DNA of 64,000 bases from Hydrogenophaga intermedia (GTDB lineage: Bacteria; Pseudomonadota; Gammaproteobacteria; Burkholderiales; Burkholderiaceae_C). The notes below the pieces were generated by a model. The model had not been told where the DNA came from, ran no database searches, and was given only the letters and a program-made list of their open reading frames with translations. Position numbers and translations under genes: made by a program. Of this stretch, positions 23,700 to 34,160 are shown piece after piece. Every line of letters starts with the position of its first letter. Positions within the stretch are counted from its first letter, which is position 1. The DNA is taken from assembly GCF_023715105.1 (NCBI RefSeq), contig NZ_JAMBNO010000001.1:124001-188000 (forward strand). Direction: 5' to 3'.

Positions 23700-24734
23700 A
23701 TGTCATTGGTCATCGATTGCCACGGCCACTACACCACGGCCCCCAAGGCACTGGAGAACTGGCGCAACGCGCAGATCGCGGGTATCAAGGACCCGTCGGT
23801 CATGCCGAAGGCGGCCGATCTCAAGATCAGCGACGACGAGCTGCGCGAGTCGATCGAAACCAACCAGCTCAAGCTGATGAAGGAGCGCGGCAGTGACATC
23901 ACGCTGTTCAGCCCGCGCGCGAGCTTCATGGCCCACCACATCGGCGACTTCGCCGTCTCCAGCACCTGGGCCGCCATCTGTAACGAGCTTTGCTACCGTG
24001 TGTCGACGCTGTTCCCGAATCACTTCGTGCCCGTGGCCATGCTGCCGCAATCGCCCGGTGTGGACCCGGCCACCTGCATCCCCGAGCTGGAGAAATGCGT
24101 CAAGGAATACGGCGCGGTCGGCATCAACCTCAACCCCGACCCCTCGGGGGGGCACTGGACCAGCCCGCCGCTGACCGACCGCCACTGGTACCCCATCTAC
24201 GAAAAGATGGTCGAGTACGACCTGCCGGCCATGATCCACGTGAGCACGAGCTGCAACGCGTGTTTCCACACCACCGGTGCGCACTACCTCAACGCCGACA
24301 CCACGGCCTTCATGCAACTGATCCAGGGTGATCTGTTCAAGGATTTCCCGACGCTGAAGTTCCTGATTCCGCACGGCGGCGGCGCGGTGCCCTACCACTG
24401 GGGCCGCTTCCGTGGCCTGGCGCAGGAGATGAAGAAGCCGCTGCTCTCCGAGCACCTGCTGAACAACGTCTTCTTTGACACCTGTGTCTACCACCAGCCG
24501 GGCATCGACTTGCTCAACACCGTGATCCCGGTGAAGAACGTGCTGTTCGCCAGCGAAATGATCGGTGCGGTGCGCGGCATCGACCCGGACAGCGGCCACT
24601 ACTACGACGACACCAAGCGCTACATCGAAGCGTCAAGAATCCTGAGCGCCGACGACAAGCACGCCATCTACGAGGGCAACGTGCGCCGCGTGTTCTCGCG
24701 CCTCGATGCACGCCTCAAGGCCAAGGGCCTTTGA
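23700..24734 (+). CDS. ligJ: 4-Oxalomesaconate hydratase
   Basis: 344 residues, amidohydrolase-2 fold. Metal ligands: DCHGHYTT at the N-terminus, MIHVSTSCN and IPHGGGAVPYHWGR further on, and FASEMIGAVRGIDP near the end, a typical LigJ/PmdE C-terminal block. GAGGAGA lies 6 nt upstream of the ATG at 23700. It hydrates (enol) 4-oxalomesaconate to 4-carboxy-4-hydroxy-2-oxoadipate. Second gene of the operon and equivalent to pmdE in Comamonas nomenclature. Confidence 0.9.
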   Translation: MSLVIDCHGHYTTAPKALENWRNAQIAGIKDPSVMPKAADLKISDDELRESIETNQLKLMKERGSDITLFSPRASFMAHHIGDFAVSSTWAAICNELCYRVSTLFPNHFVPVAMLPQSPGVDPATCIPELEKCVKEYGAVGINLNPDPSGGHWTSPPLTDRHWYPIYEKMVEYDLPAMIHVSTSCNACFHTTGAHYLNADTTAFMQLIQGDLFKDFPTLKFLIPHGGGAVPYHWGRFRGLAQEMKKPLLSEHLLNNVFFDTCVYHQPGIDLLNTVIPVKNVLFASEMIGAVRGIDPDSGHYYDDTKRYIEASRILSADDKHAIYEGNVRRVFSRLDARLKAKGL

Positions 24735-24752
24735 ATCACAAGGAGACAAGAC

Positions 24753-25436
24753 ATGTACGAACTGGGCGTCGTCTACCGCAACATCCAGCGCACCGACCGC
24801 GCAACCGCCGACGCGCTCGCCGCGCTCGGCTCGGCCACGGTGCACGAAGCCATGGGCCGTGTCGGCCTGCTCAAGCCCTACATGCGCCCCATCTTCAGCG
24901 GCGCGCAGGTCAGCGGCACGGCCGTCACCGTGTTGCTGCACCCGGGTGACAACTGGATGATGCACGTGGTGGCCGAGCAGATCCAGCCCGGTGACATCGT
25001 GGTGGCTGCCATCACTGCCGAATGCACCGACGGCTACTTCGGTGATTTGCTGGCCACCAGCTTCCAGGCCCGCGGCGCGCGTGCGCTGGTCATCGACGCC
25101 GGCGTGCGCGACGTCAAGACCCTGAAGGAAATGAACTTCCCGGTCTGGAGCAAGGCCATCAGCAGCAAGGGCACCATCAAGGCCACGCTCGGGTCGGTGA
25201 ACATCCCCGTGGTGTGCGCGGGCATGTGGGTCACGCCCGGCGACGTGATCGTGGCCGACGACGATGGCGTGGTGTGCGTGCCGCGGGCCAAAGCCGCCGC
25301 CACGCTGGAGGCCGCGCGCAAGCGCGAGGCCAACGAAGGCGAGAAGCGAGACAAGCTCGCCAGCGGCGTGCTCGGCCTGGACATGTACAAGATGCGCGAG
25401 CCCCTGGCCGCGGCCGGCCTCAAGTACATCGACTGA
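24753..25436 (+). CDS. ligK: 4-Carboxy-4-hydroxy-2-oxoadipate aldolase (RraA-like)
   Basis: 227 residues, class II HMG/CHA aldolase family. The metal/pyruvate site motif is recognised in [28 protein letters not shown] and the strand [27 protein letters not shown], diagnostic of the RraA/HMG-aldolase fold. It cleaves CHA to pyruvate and oxaloacetate, the last step of the pathway. AAGGAGA precedes the start. It sits 18 bp after ligJ and 19 bp before ligI; equivalent to pmdF. Confidence 0.92.
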   Translation: MYELGVVYRNIQRTDRATADALAALGSATVHEAMGRVGLLKPYMRPIFSGAQVSGTAVTVLLHPGDNWMMHVVAEQIQPGDIVVAAITAECTDGYFGDLLATSFQARGARALVIDAGVRDVKTLKEMNFPVWSKAISSKGTIKATLGSVNIPVVCAGMWVTPGDVIVADDDGVVCVPRAKAAATLEAARKREANEGEKRDKLASGVLGLDMYKMREPLAAAGLKYID

Positions 25437-25455
25437 CATCGACTGAGACCACACG

Positions 25456-26388
25456 ATGAGCAAACCCACCACCGGCGACTTCGCCAAGACCGCAGGCTGG
25501 CTCGACTGGTACGAGGGCCCCAGCAAGCCGCGCTTCGCACTGCCCCCTGGCAGCGTGGACGCGCATTGCCACGTGTTCGGCCCCGGCGCCGAGTTTCCGT
25601 ATGCGCCCGAGCGCAAGTACACGCCTTGCGACGCCAGCAAGCAGCAACTGTTTGCGCTGCGCGATCACCTGGGCTTTGCGCGCAACGTGATCGTGCAGGC
25701 CACCTGCCACGGCGCCGACAACCGCGCCCTGGTGGACGCCTGCCTTGCTTCCAATGGCAAGGCACGCGGCGTGGCCACCGTCAAGCGCAGCGTGACCGAC
25801 AACGAACTGCAGGCCCTGCACGCCGCCGGTGTGCGCGGTGTGCGCTTCAACTTCGTCAAGCGCCTGGTGGACTTCACGCCCAAGGACGAGCTGATGGAGA
25901 TCGCCGGGCGCATCAAGGCGCTGGGCTGGCACGTGGTGATCTACTTCGAGGCGGTGGACCTGCCCGAGCTGTGGGATTTCTTCACTGCGCTGCCCACCAC
26001 CGTGGTGGTGGACCACATGGGGCGCCCTGACGTGAGCAAGCCGGTGGACGGGCCCGAGTTCGCGCTGTTCCTGAAGTTCATGCGCGATCATGAGAACGTG
26101 TGGAGCAAGGTGAGCTGCCCCGAGCGCCTGTCGGTTGCCGGCCCCAAAGCACTGAACGGTGAGCAGGCCGCCTATCGCGATGTCGTGCCCTTCGCACGAA
26201 AGGTCGTCGAAACCTTCCCCGACCGTGTGCTCTGGGGCACCGATTGGCCGCACCCCAATCTGAAGGACCACATGCCCGACGATGGGTTGCTGGTCGATTT
26301 CATCCCGCACATCGCACCCACGGCCGAGTTGCAGAAGAAGCTGCTCGTGACCAACCCCATGCGCCTGTACTGGCCGGAGGAACACTGA
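25456..26388 (+). CDS. ligI: 2-Pyrone-4,6-dicarboxylate hydrolase
   Basis: 310 residues, amidohydrolase fold. VDAHCHVFGPG (about residue 34), RGVRFNFVKRLVD (130), YFEAVDLPEL (160), VVDHMGRPD (185) and WGTDWPHPNL (260) are the conserved LigI/PmdD blocks; the family works without metal. It opens the PDC lactone to 4-oxalomesaconate/4-carboxy-2-hydroxymuconate. Located between the aldolase and the dioxygenase small subunit, as in the Comamonas order E-F-D-A-B-C. Confidence 0.93.
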   Translation: MSKPTTGDFAKTAGWLDWYEGPSKPRFALPPGSVDAHCHVFGPGAEFPYAPERKYTPCDASKQQLFALRDHLGFARNVIVQATCHGADNRALVDACLASNGKARGVATVKRSVTDNELQALHAAGVRGVRFNFVKRLVDFTPKDELMEIAGRIKALGWHVVIYFEAVDLPELWDFFTALPTTVVVDHMGRPDVSKPVDGPEFALFLKFMRDHENVWSKVSCPERLSVAGPKALNGEQAAYRDVVPFARKVVETFPDRVLWGTDWPHPNLKDHMPDDGLLVDFIPHIAPTAELQKKLLVTNPMRLYWPEEH

Positions 26389-26390
26389 CC

Positions 26391-27681
<1,291 letters not shown>

Positions 27682-27682
27682 C

Positions 27683-28645
27683 ATGAGCAAGAACATCAAG
27701 GTCGCACTCGCCGGTGCCGGCGCCTTCGGCGTCAAGCACCTGGACGGCATCAAGAACATCGACGGCGTCGAGGTCATCTCGCTGATCGGCCGTGAGTTCG
27801 ACAAGACGAAAGAGGTCGCCGCCAAGTACGGCATCGGCCACGTCACCACCGAGCTGTCCGAGTCGCTCGCCATTGCAGAGCTGGATGCGGTGATCCTGTG
27901 CACGCCCACGCAGATGCACGCCGAGCAGAGCATCGCCTGCCTGAAAGCAGGCAAGCACGTGCAGGTGGAAATTCCGCTGGCCGACAGCCTGGCCGGCGCG
28001 CAGGCCGTGGTGGACCTGCAGAAGCAGACCGGTCTGGTGGCCATGTGCGGCCACACCCGCCGCTTCAACCCGAGCCACCAGTACGTGCACAAGAAGATCC
28101 AGGCCGGTGAATTCAACATCCAGCAGATGGATGTGCAGACCTACTTCTTCCGCCGCACCAACACCAACGCGCTGGGCCAGCCGCGCAGCTGGACGGATCA
28201 TCTGCTGTGGCACCACGCCGCGCACACGGTGGACCTGTTCGCCTACCAGTGCAACAGCCCGATCGTTCATGCCAACGCCATCCAGGGTCCGATCCACCCG
28301 GTGCTGGGCATCGCCATGGACATGAGCATCCAGCTCAAGGCCGCCAACGGCGCCATCTGCACGCTCTCGCTCTCGTTCAACAACGACGGCCCGCTGGGCA
28401 CCTTCTTCCGCTACATCGGCGACACCGCCACCTACATCGCGCGCTACGACGACCTCTTCAACGGCAAGGAAGAGAAGATAGACGTGAGCAAGGTGGACGT
28501 CAGCATGAACGGCATCGAGCTGCAGGACCGCGAGTTCTTCGCCGCCATACGCGAAGGCCGCGAGCCCAACGCCAGCGTGGCGCGCGTGTTCGACTGCTAT
28601 CGCGTGCTGCACGACCTCGAACTGAAACTGAACGCACAGGGCTGA
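27683..28645 (+). CDS. ligC: 4-Carboxy-2-hydroxymuconate-6-semialdehyde dehydrogenase
   Basis: 320 residues, Gfo/Idh/MocA family. The nucleotide motif is ALAGAGAFGVKHLDGI, followed by LCTPTQMHAEQSI and the catalytic-lysine-region variant GKHVQVEIPLAD. The C-terminal beta-sheet domain includes FRRTNTNALGQPRSWTDHLLWHH. NADP-dependent oxidation of the cyclised semialdehyde gives 2-pyrone-4,6-dicarboxylate. It immediately follows ligB (1 bp) and completes the pathway set. Confidence 0.93.
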   Translation: MSKNIKVALAGAGAFGVKHLDGIKNIDGVEVISLIGREFDKTKEVAAKYGIGHVTTELSESLAIAELDAVILCTPTQMHAEQSIACLKAGKHVQVEIPLADSLAGAQAVVDLQKQTGLVAMCGHTRRFNPSHQYVHKKIQAGEFNIQQMDVQTYFFRRTNTNALGQPRSWTDHLLWHHAAHTVDLFAYQCNSPIVHANAIQGPIHPVLGIAMDMSIQLKAANGAICTLSLSFNNDGPLGTFFRYIGDTATYIARYDDLFNGKEEKIDVSKVDVSMNGIELQDREFFAAIREGREPNASVARVFDCYRVLHDLELKLNAQG

Positions 28646-28649
28646 TCGC

Positions 28650-29657
28650 ATGCAGCAGCGCGCACTCGGCCCCTTCACCGTCTCGGCCATCGGCCTGGGC
28701 TGCATGAACATCTGCCACGCCTACGGGCCGCCCGTGCCCGAGGCGCAGGCCGAGCGGCTGCTGCTCGCCGCGCTGGACGCCGGCGTGACGCACTTCGACA
28801 CCGCCGCGCTCTACGGCTTCGGTGCCAGCGAGACCATCGTGGGCAAGGTGCTCTCGAAACACCGCAGCCGCTTCACGCTGGCCAGCAAGTGCGGCATGCA
28901 GGGTGTGGACGTGAAAGGCGACGGCCAGCTCGTGCGCGTGATCGACGGCCGCCCGGCCACCTTGCGCGCCACCTGCGAGGCCGCGCTGCAGCGGTTGCGC
29001 ACCGACGTCATCGACCTGTACTACCTGCACCGCTGGGACAAGCAGGTGCCGATCGAAGAAAGCGTGGGCGCGCTTGGCGATCTGGTGCGCGCCGGCAAGA
29101 TCCGTGCGGTTGGCCTGTCCGAGGTGTCGGCCGCCACCTTGCGCCGTGCGCACGCCGAGCATCCCATCGCCGCGGTGCAGACCGAGTATTCGCTGTGGAC
29201 GCGAAACCCCGAGATCGCTGTGCTCGACGCCTGCCGCGAGATCGGTGCGGCCTTCGTGGCCTTTAGCCCGGTGGGACGCGGTTACCTGGCCGCCGAGGTG
29301 GATCCGGCCGCACTCGATGCCAAGGACATCCGCCGCACCATGCCGCGTTTTGCGCCCGAGCACATGGCCGCCAACCGCCGCTGGCTCGTCCCTTACCGCG
29401 CCATGGCCGCCGAGCTGGGCTGCACGCCGGCGCAACTGGCCATCGCCTGGCTGCTGCACAAGGCGCCGCACATCCTGCCCATCCCGGGCACGGCCAATGT
29501 GGACCACCTGCTCGAAGACCTGGGCGCCGATGGCGTGGTGCTGAGCGCCGATGCCATGCAGCGCCTGCAAGCGCTGGTGAACGAAAACACCGTGAGCGGC
29601 AACCGCTACAACGAGCAGGCCAACCGCGAGGTTGACACCGAGGTCTTCGCGGGCTGA
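28650..29657 (+). CDS. Aldo/keto reductase family oxidoreductase
   Basis: 335 residues. AKR tetrad: Asp and Tyr in THFDTAALYGFGASETIVG (about residue 50), Lys in TLASKCGM (80), His in LYYLHRWD (127). NADPH-binding end: LPIPGTANVDHLLEDLGA. Closest to the YghZ/pyridoxal-reductase-like subgroup. It starts 4 bp after the ligC stop, so it is the last gene of the protocatechuate operon, yet no step of the pathway needs it. It may reduce aromatic aldehydes or the ring-cleavage semialdehyde as a side activity; this is speculation. Confidence 0.85.
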   Translation: MQQRALGPFTVSAIGLGCMNICHAYGPPVPEAQAERLLLAALDAGVTHFDTAALYGFGASETIVGKVLSKHRSRFTLASKCGMQGVDVKGDGQLVRVIDGRPATLRATCEAALQRLRTDVIDLYYLHRWDKQVPIEESVGALGDLVRAGKIRAVGLSEVSAATLRRAHAEHPIAAVQTEYSLWTRNPEIAVLDACREIGAAFVAFSPVGRGYLAAEVDPAALDAKDIRRTMPRFAPEHMAANRRWLVPYRAMAAELGCTPAQLAIAWLLHKAPHILPIPGTANVDHLLEDLGADGVVLSADAMQRLQALVNENTVSGNRYNEQANREVDTEVFAG

Positions 29658-29665
29658 CGTTAGCG

Positions 29666-29688
29666 GCGCGCGCGCTCAACGCGCGCGC
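29666..29688. terminator. Strong GC hairpin between convergent genes
   Basis: A 9-bp stem GCGCGCGCG/CGCGCGCGC with a 5-nt loop, between the AKR stop (29657) and the LprI gene, whose last codons it includes. No U-tract follows on either strand, so termination is only a possibility. Confidence 0.35.
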
Positions 29689-30107
29689 GGGCGCACGCAG
29701 CTCACATCGCCTTCCGGGCAACTCATGTGCCGGCGCAACTCTGCCGTGCGTTCGCGCGTGAGTCGGGCCTGGCACAACTGCCGCACCATGGGCTCTGCGC
29801 TGCCGCCGCGCACGCCGCTGGCCTCGAAGTCGCACGCCGCGGTGCGGTAGGCCAGCCACGCGGTCTGCGCGTTGCGCAGCAGCGTGCGCTGCGCGCTGTC
29901 AAGCACGGCCGACAGATCGCGGAACGTGGCCGCATACCCCGCTTGTGCCACCTCGAAGTCGCGGTATGCACACGCATTGAGCTGTCGCTGCGTCTCGGCC
30001 TTGTTGCAATCGGCCGGCAGGCCGTCCGATGGGGGCGTTGTGGGCCCGGTGGCATGGGCACCGGGTGCGAGGAGCACCAGGCAGAGCAGGGCGGTGAAGC
30101 GGTGCAT
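29676..30107 (-). CDS. Lysozyme inhibitor LprI / DUF1311-like secreted protein
   Basis: 143 residues with a signal peptide (MHRFTALLCLVLLAPGAHA). Mature region: cysteines in LPADCNKAETQRQLNACAYRDF, TAACDF, RQLCQARL and MSCPEGDVSC, and the helical repeat 'AQTAWLAYRTAACDF...RTAELRR', the pattern of LprI N-terminal (DUF1311) domains. Periplasmic or surface location is expected. CGGAGGA lies 8 nt before the ATG. It is convergent with the protocatechuate operon and divergent from the Spy-like lipoprotein. Confidence 0.8.
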   Translation of the reverse strand: MHRFTALLCLVLLAPGAHATGPTTPPSDGLPADCNKAETQRQLNACAYRDFEVAQAGYAATFRDLSAVLDSAQRTLLRNAQTAWLAYRTAACDFEASGVRGGSAEPMVRQLCQARLTRERTAELRRHMSCPEGDVSCVRPRAR

Positions 30108-30248
30108 GGCTGTCCTCCGGCGGGCTTGGGGTGGCCGCATTCTGCGCCGAAACAAATCGACAAGAAGCGATACCGCGACGAGACCCGGTATCGGGGCGGG
30201 CCACGCACCATCACGGCCATGTTCAACACCGTCCCGAAAGGACCCGTC

Positions 30249-30713
30249 ATGAAAACCTGGATCAAGCGCACCCTCATCGGCCTCACCAGCGTCACCGTGC
30301 TGGCTGGTGGTCTCGCCGCCTGCGGGCACCGCGCCCACCAAGGCCCGGCCTCGCCCGAGAAGGTGGCCGAGTGGCGCGGCAAGGCGGTCGATCGCGTGAG
30401 CAGCAAGCTCGACCTGAACGCCGAACAGCGCCAGAAGTTCGAGGTGTTGGCCGACCGGCTGATTGCCCAGCGCGCCGCCATGATCGGCAAGGACGGCCAC
30501 CCGCGCGAGGCCATGCGCGCCTTGGTGGCGGGCGAGAAGTTCGACCGCGCCCGCGCGCTGAACCTGCTCGACGAGAAGACACGCGTGCTGCAGATGGCCA
30601 CACCGGACGTCATCAACGCCCTGGCCGACTTCTACGACAGCCTCAACCCCACGCAGCAAGCCGAGGTGCGCGAGTTCTTCGACAAACGCCGTGGCGGCTG
30701 GGGGCGTGGCTGA
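30249..30713 (+). CDS. Spy/CpxP-like periplasmic lipoprotein
   Basis: 154 residues from ATG 30249 (AAAGGACCC upstream). Lipoprotein signal: MKTWIKRTLIG...LAGGLAAC, with a LAAC lipobox near residue 25. Two LTxxQ-like motifs typical of Spy/CpxP appear as LDLNAEQRQKFEVL and SLNPTQQAEVREFF in an otherwise helical protein. CpxP-like proteins act as periplasmic chaperones or as negative sensors of envelope kinases. It lies 55 bp upstream of an OmpR-type regulator and its sensor kinase in the same direction, the arrangement expected for such a sensor. Confidence 0.8.
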   Translation: MKTWIKRTLIGLTSVTVLAGGLAACGHRAHQGPASPEKVAEWRGKAVDRVSSKLDLNAEQRQKFEVLADRLIAQRAAMIGKDGHPREAMRALVAGEKFDRARALNLLDEKTRVLQMATPDVINALADFYDSLNPTQQAEVREFFDKRRGGWGRG

Positions 30714-30768
30714 GGTGCAGGCCCGAGGGCTTGGCTGAGCGCCGCCGGCACGGTGTGAGAATGCGCGC

Positions 30769-31455
30769 ATGCCCCGCATCCTGCTGATCGACGACGACGC
30801 GCAGCTCGGCCCGCCGCTGGCGAGCTACTTCCAGCGCTTCGACCTCGCGCTGGTCCAGGCGCTCAAGCCCAGCGAGGGCCTGGGGCTGCTGCGTCGCGGC
30901 GGCTTCGATGCCGCCATCCTGGACGTGATGCTGCCCGAGATGGACGGCTTCGAGCTGTGCCGCACCATCCGCAAGGAAAGCGACCTGCCGATCGTGATGC
31001 TCACCGCGCGCGGTGACGTGATGGACCGCGTGGTCGGCCTCGAGCTGGGCGCTGACGACTACCTGCCCAAGCCCTTCGAGCCGCGCGAGCTGGTGGCGCG
31101 GGTGCAGACCGTGCTGCGGCGTCGGGTGGCCACGCCCGCGCCCGACCCGGGGGTGCTGGTGTTCGAAGGCTTGAGCATCGACCCGGCACGGCGCGAGGTG
31201 CGTCGCCAGGGCGAGGTGGTGGAGCTCACCGGCACCGAGTTCGAGCTGCTGCACCTGCTGGCGCGCGAAGCGGGCCGCGTGCTCAGCCGCGACGACATCC
31301 TCAACCACCTGCGCGGGCACGAGGCCGAGTTGCTCACGCGCGCGGTGGACATTGTGGTCAGCCGCCTGCGCAGAAAGCTCGAGCCGCTGGACTGCATCAA
31401 GACGCTGCGCAACGCGGGCTACTCGCTCGCGCTGCGGCGCGCCTCCAAACCGTGA
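30769..31455 (+). CDS. OmpR/PhoB-family response regulator
   Basis: 228 residues. Receiver: ILLIDDDAQLG (acidic pair), AAILDVMLPEMDGFEL (phospho-Asp near 51), VMLTARG (Thr), DDYLPKPFEPREL (Lys). The C-terminal winged helix (about 130-225) contains LTGTEFELLHLLAREAGRVLSRDDILNHLRG and AVDIVVSRLRRKLE. It partners with the histidine kinase that starts in its stop codon (TGATG). Resembles CpxR/RstA-type envelope regulators. Confidence 0.92.
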   Translation: MPRILLIDDDAQLGPPLASYFQRFDLALVQALKPSEGLGLLRRGGFDAAILDVMLPEMDGFELCRTIRKESDLPIVMLTARGDVMDRVVGLELGADDYLPKPFEPRELVARVQTVLRRRVATPAPDPGVLVFEGLSIDPARREVRRQGEVVELTGTEFELLHLLAREAGRVLSRDDILNHLRGHEAELLTRAVDIVVSRLRRKLEPLDCIKTLRNAGYSLALRRASKP

Positions 31456-32780
31456 TGGGCACGCTGCGCCGCTGGCGCCATTCCATCAAGCTGCGCCTGC
31501 TCGGCGTGTTCCTGCTGCTCGCCTTCCTGGTGGCGTTCATCTTCATCGGCGGCGCACAGAAGGCCTTCACCCTCGGCTGGCGCGAGGCCGGACGCCCGCT
31601 CTTGATGGACTACGTGAGCCGCCTGGCGAACGACGTGGCGCCGCAGGGCCGGCCGGACCTGGCGCAGGCACAGGCGCTGGTGCAGCGCCTGCCCATCGTC
31701 ACCATCGACATCAGTGGCCCCGAGGTGCAGTGGCGATCGCACCCCCAACTGCCGCGGCACCGCTGGCGCCCTGACCCGGCCAGCCGAGACTGGAGTGACG
31801 ACGAGGTCTGGCGCGAGGTGGTGCAACGCCGCACCGCCGACGGCCACCTCATCGAGTTCGGCCTCAACGAGGAAGCCATCGAACGCCGGCCACGGCTGTT
31901 CCTGTTTGCGCTGGCTGCCCTGTTCATCGTCACCACGCTGGCCTTCTGGTACGTGCGCCGCCTGCTGCGCCCGCTGGACGCCATCCGCGCGGGTGCGGTG
32001 CGCTTCGGCGCGGGCGATTTCTCGCAACCCATCGAGGTACCGGCGCGGCGCGCGCGCGACGAACTCGGTGAGCTTGCCACCACCGTCAACACCATGGGCC
32101 GCGACATCGAGCAGATGCTGCAGGCCCAGCGCGCGCTGCTGCTGGCCATCAGCCACGAGCTGCGCAGCCCGCTCACGCGCGCCCGTCTCAACACCGAGCT
32201 GCTGCCCGAATCGCCCGAGGTGAACCCACAGCGCGAGGCGCTGTTGCGCGACCTCGGCGAGATGGCGCGCCTCATCAGCGACCTGCTGGAAAGCGAGCGC
32301 CTGGCCGGCCGCCACGCGGCGCTGAACCGCGAGCCCACCGACCCCGCCACCCTCGCGCGCGAGGCGATCGACGAACTCGCGCAAGCGCGGCCCGAGGCGC
32401 GCCGCATCGCGCTGCACATCGACGACAGCCTGCCGACGGCGCAGCTTGACCGCGTGCGAATGCGCCTGCTGCTGCGCAACCTGCTCGACAACGCCCTGCG
32501 CCACGGCGCCGACGCGCCACAGTCGCCCGAACTGCATGTGCAGCGCGGCGCTGGTGCACTGCATTTCGTGGTGCGCGACCACGGCCCCGGCGTACCCGAA
32601 GACCGCATCGCACAACTCGGCCAACCCTTCTACCGCCCCGACAGCGCCCGCACCCGCGACGCCGGCGGCGTGGGTCTGGGCCTGTACCTGTGCCGCCTGG
32701 TGGCCCAAGCCCACGGCGGCCGCTGCGACATCCGCAACGCCCACCCGGGGCTGGAGGTCAGCGTCACGCTGCCGACGTGA
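31455..32780 (+). CDS. Two-component sensor histidine kinase (EnvZ/CpxA type)
   Basis: 441 residues. Membrane helix 1 about 15-36 ([19 protein letters not shown]), a periplasmic loop of about 115 residues, helix 2 about 152-170 ([20 protein letters not shown]), HAMP, HisKA with [19 protein letters not shown] (His near 237), then HATPase with [10 protein letters not shown] (N), [10 protein letters not shown] (G1) and [11 protein letters not shown] (G2). It overlaps the regulator gene by one base. It is likely to sense envelope stress with the upstream Spy-like protein as accessory. Confidence 0.92.
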   Translation: MGTLRRWRHSIKLRLLGVFLLLAFLVAFIFIGGAQKAFTLGWREAGRPLLMDYVSRLANDVAPQGRPDLAQAQALVQRLPIVTIDISGPEVQWRSHPQLPRHRWRPDPASRDWSDDEVWREVVQRRTADGHLIEFGLNEEAIERRPRLFLFALAALFIVTTLAFWYVRRLLRPLDAIRAGAVRFGAGDFSQPIEVPARRARDELGELATTVNTMGRDIEQMLQAQRALLLAISHELRSPLTRARLNTELLPESPEVNPQREALLRDLGEMARLISDLLESERLAGRHAALNREPTDPATLAREAIDELAQARPEARRIALHIDDSLPTAQLDRVRMRLLLRNLLDNALRHGADAPQSPELHVQRGAGALHFVVRDHGPGVPEDRIAQLGQPFYRPDSARTRDAGGVGLGLYLCRLVAQAHGGRCDIRNAHPGLEVSVTLPT

Positions 32781-33084
32781 GCTTCAGGCCGACGATGCCG
32801 GCCACGATCAGTGCCACGCAACCCAGCCGCGCTGCGGTGGCCGGCTCGGCGAACAGCACGATGCCCAGGATCACGGTGCCCACGGCGCCGATGCCTGTCC
32901 ACACCGCGTAGGCCGTGCCCACCGGCAGCGTGCGCATGGCCAGGCCCAGCAGCACCACGCTGGCCACCATCGCGGCGCCTGTGCCCACCGACGGCCACAG
33001 CCGCGTGAAGCCCTCGGTGTACTTCAGGCCGATGGCCCAGACGACTTCCAGCAACCCGGCAATCAACAGCAACAACCAGCTCAT
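32764..33084 (-). CDS. sugE: SMR-family exporter (SugE/Gdx type)
   Basis: 106 residues, four membrane helices. The conserved Glu in helix 1 lies in [22 protein letters not shown] (Glu13), followed by the SMR blocks [25 protein letters not shown] and the last helix [14 protein letters not shown]. The [17 protein letters not shown] pattern marks the SugE/Gdx (guanidinium exporter) branch rather than EmrE. Its end overlaps the convergent kinase gene by 17 bp. I searched the leader for guanidine-riboswitch motifs and saw none. Confidence 0.87.
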   Translation of the reverse strand: MSWLLLLIAGLLEVVWAIGLKYTEGFTRLWPSVGTGAAMVASVVLLGLAMRTLPVGTAYAVWTGIGAVGTVILGIVLFAEPATAARLGCVALIVAGIVGLKLTSAA

Positions 33085-33294
33085 GTGTTTCTCCAGTGAG
33101 GCGATGCCCGCATTGGAGCCGATGCCGCGTGGCGTGGCCGAGTGTCGCGTGGCAACCACCCAAGGCAGGCAAGGGCACTGCCTTCCGCAGCGCGGGCCAA
33201 GGACGAAACAAAATGCGTCATTCGTGAGGGTGGGCGCTGCGTTGGTCTAGCATGGCCTTGATCGCCCGCCTTCCACGCCTTCCTTGCCGAGCCC

Positions 33295-34155
33295 ATGACT
33301 TCCGAAAAGCCCTCCCGCCTGCCCGAAACCCTCATCGTGTTGCTCGTGCTCGGTGTGGGCGGCTACCTCGCCTGGGACCACTTCAAGCCCGCCCCCGAGC
33401 CCACCCCGGCCAGCGCGCCTGTGCCCACCGCCGCGGTGCCGGCCACGCCGCTGCCCAGCGCACCCGCGCCCGCCGCGCCCGCCATCGAGCACCCGGTGGA
33501 GCCGTCCACCGACGCCGCCGTCGCGCAGCCCATGCCCGCATTGGCCGAAGCCGATGCCTACGTGCGCGATGCCTTGGTCGGCCTGCTGGGGCGCGACGCG
33601 GTGCTGACGTGGCTGCTGACCGAGGGCTTTGTGCGGCGCGCCGTGGCCACCGTGGACAACCTGCCGCGCGAGCTGGCGCCAGTGATGGTGTGGCCCATCA
33701 AGCCCACGCCGCAACGCTTCACCACCCTCAGGTCTGCGGACGGCACCAGCGAAACCATCCACCCCGACAACGCTGCCCGCTACACACCCTTCGTGCGTTT
33801 CGTCGAAGCGGTCGACAGCGCGCAGGCCGTGGCGCTGTACCGGCGCCTCTACCCGCTGTTCCAGCAGGCCTACGAGGAGCTGGGCTTTCCCGGCCGCTAC
33901 TTCAACGACCGCCTGGTGCAGGTGCTGGACCACCTGATCGCCACGCCGGTGCAGCCCGGCCCGCTGGCGGTGAAGCTGGTGGAGGTCAAAGGCCCCGTGC
34001 CGTCCACCCGCCCGTGGGTGCGCTACGAGTTCACCGACCCAGCGCTCGAGTCGCTGTCGGCCGGGCAGAAGATGCTGCTGCGCATGGGCGCCGACAACCA
34101 CCAGCGCCTGCGCGCCAAGCTGGTCGATCTGCGCGCGCGCGTCGCACGGCGTTGA
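33295..34155 (+). CDS. DUF3014 family protein
   Basis: 286 residues. One N-terminal membrane anchor (about 10-28, TLIVLLVLGVGGYLAWDHF), then a Pro/Ala-rich linker (30-75), then the DUF3014 domain (about 80-280) with WLLTEGFVRRAVATVDNLPRELAP, FVRFVEAVD and LYPLFQQAYEELGFPGRYFNDRLVQVLDHLL-like blocks. The function of DUF3014 is not known; it should be anchored in the inner membrane with the domain in the periplasm. Its stop overlaps a possible TTG start of pcp. Confidence 0.85.
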   Translation: MTSEKPSRLPETLIVLLVLGVGGYLAWDHFKPAPEPTPASAPVPTAAVPATPLPSAPAPAAPAIEHPVEPSTDAAVAQPMPALAEADAYVRDALVGLLGRDAVLTWLLTEGFVRRAVATVDNLPRELAPVMVWPIKPTPQRFTTLRSADGTSETIHPDNAARYTPFVRFVEAVDSAQAVALYRRLYPLFQQAYEELGFPGRYFNDRLVQVLDHLIATPVQPGPLAVKLVEVKGPVPSTRPWVRYEFTDPALESLSAGQKMLLRMGADNHQRLRAKLVDLRARVARR

Positions 34156-34160
34156 TCACC

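Noticed and set aside
33085..33294. Possible guanidine riboswitch in front of the SugE/Gdx-type gene
   Set aside because: None of the conserved sequence cores I know for guanidine-I, -II or -III elements could be found on the coding strand.
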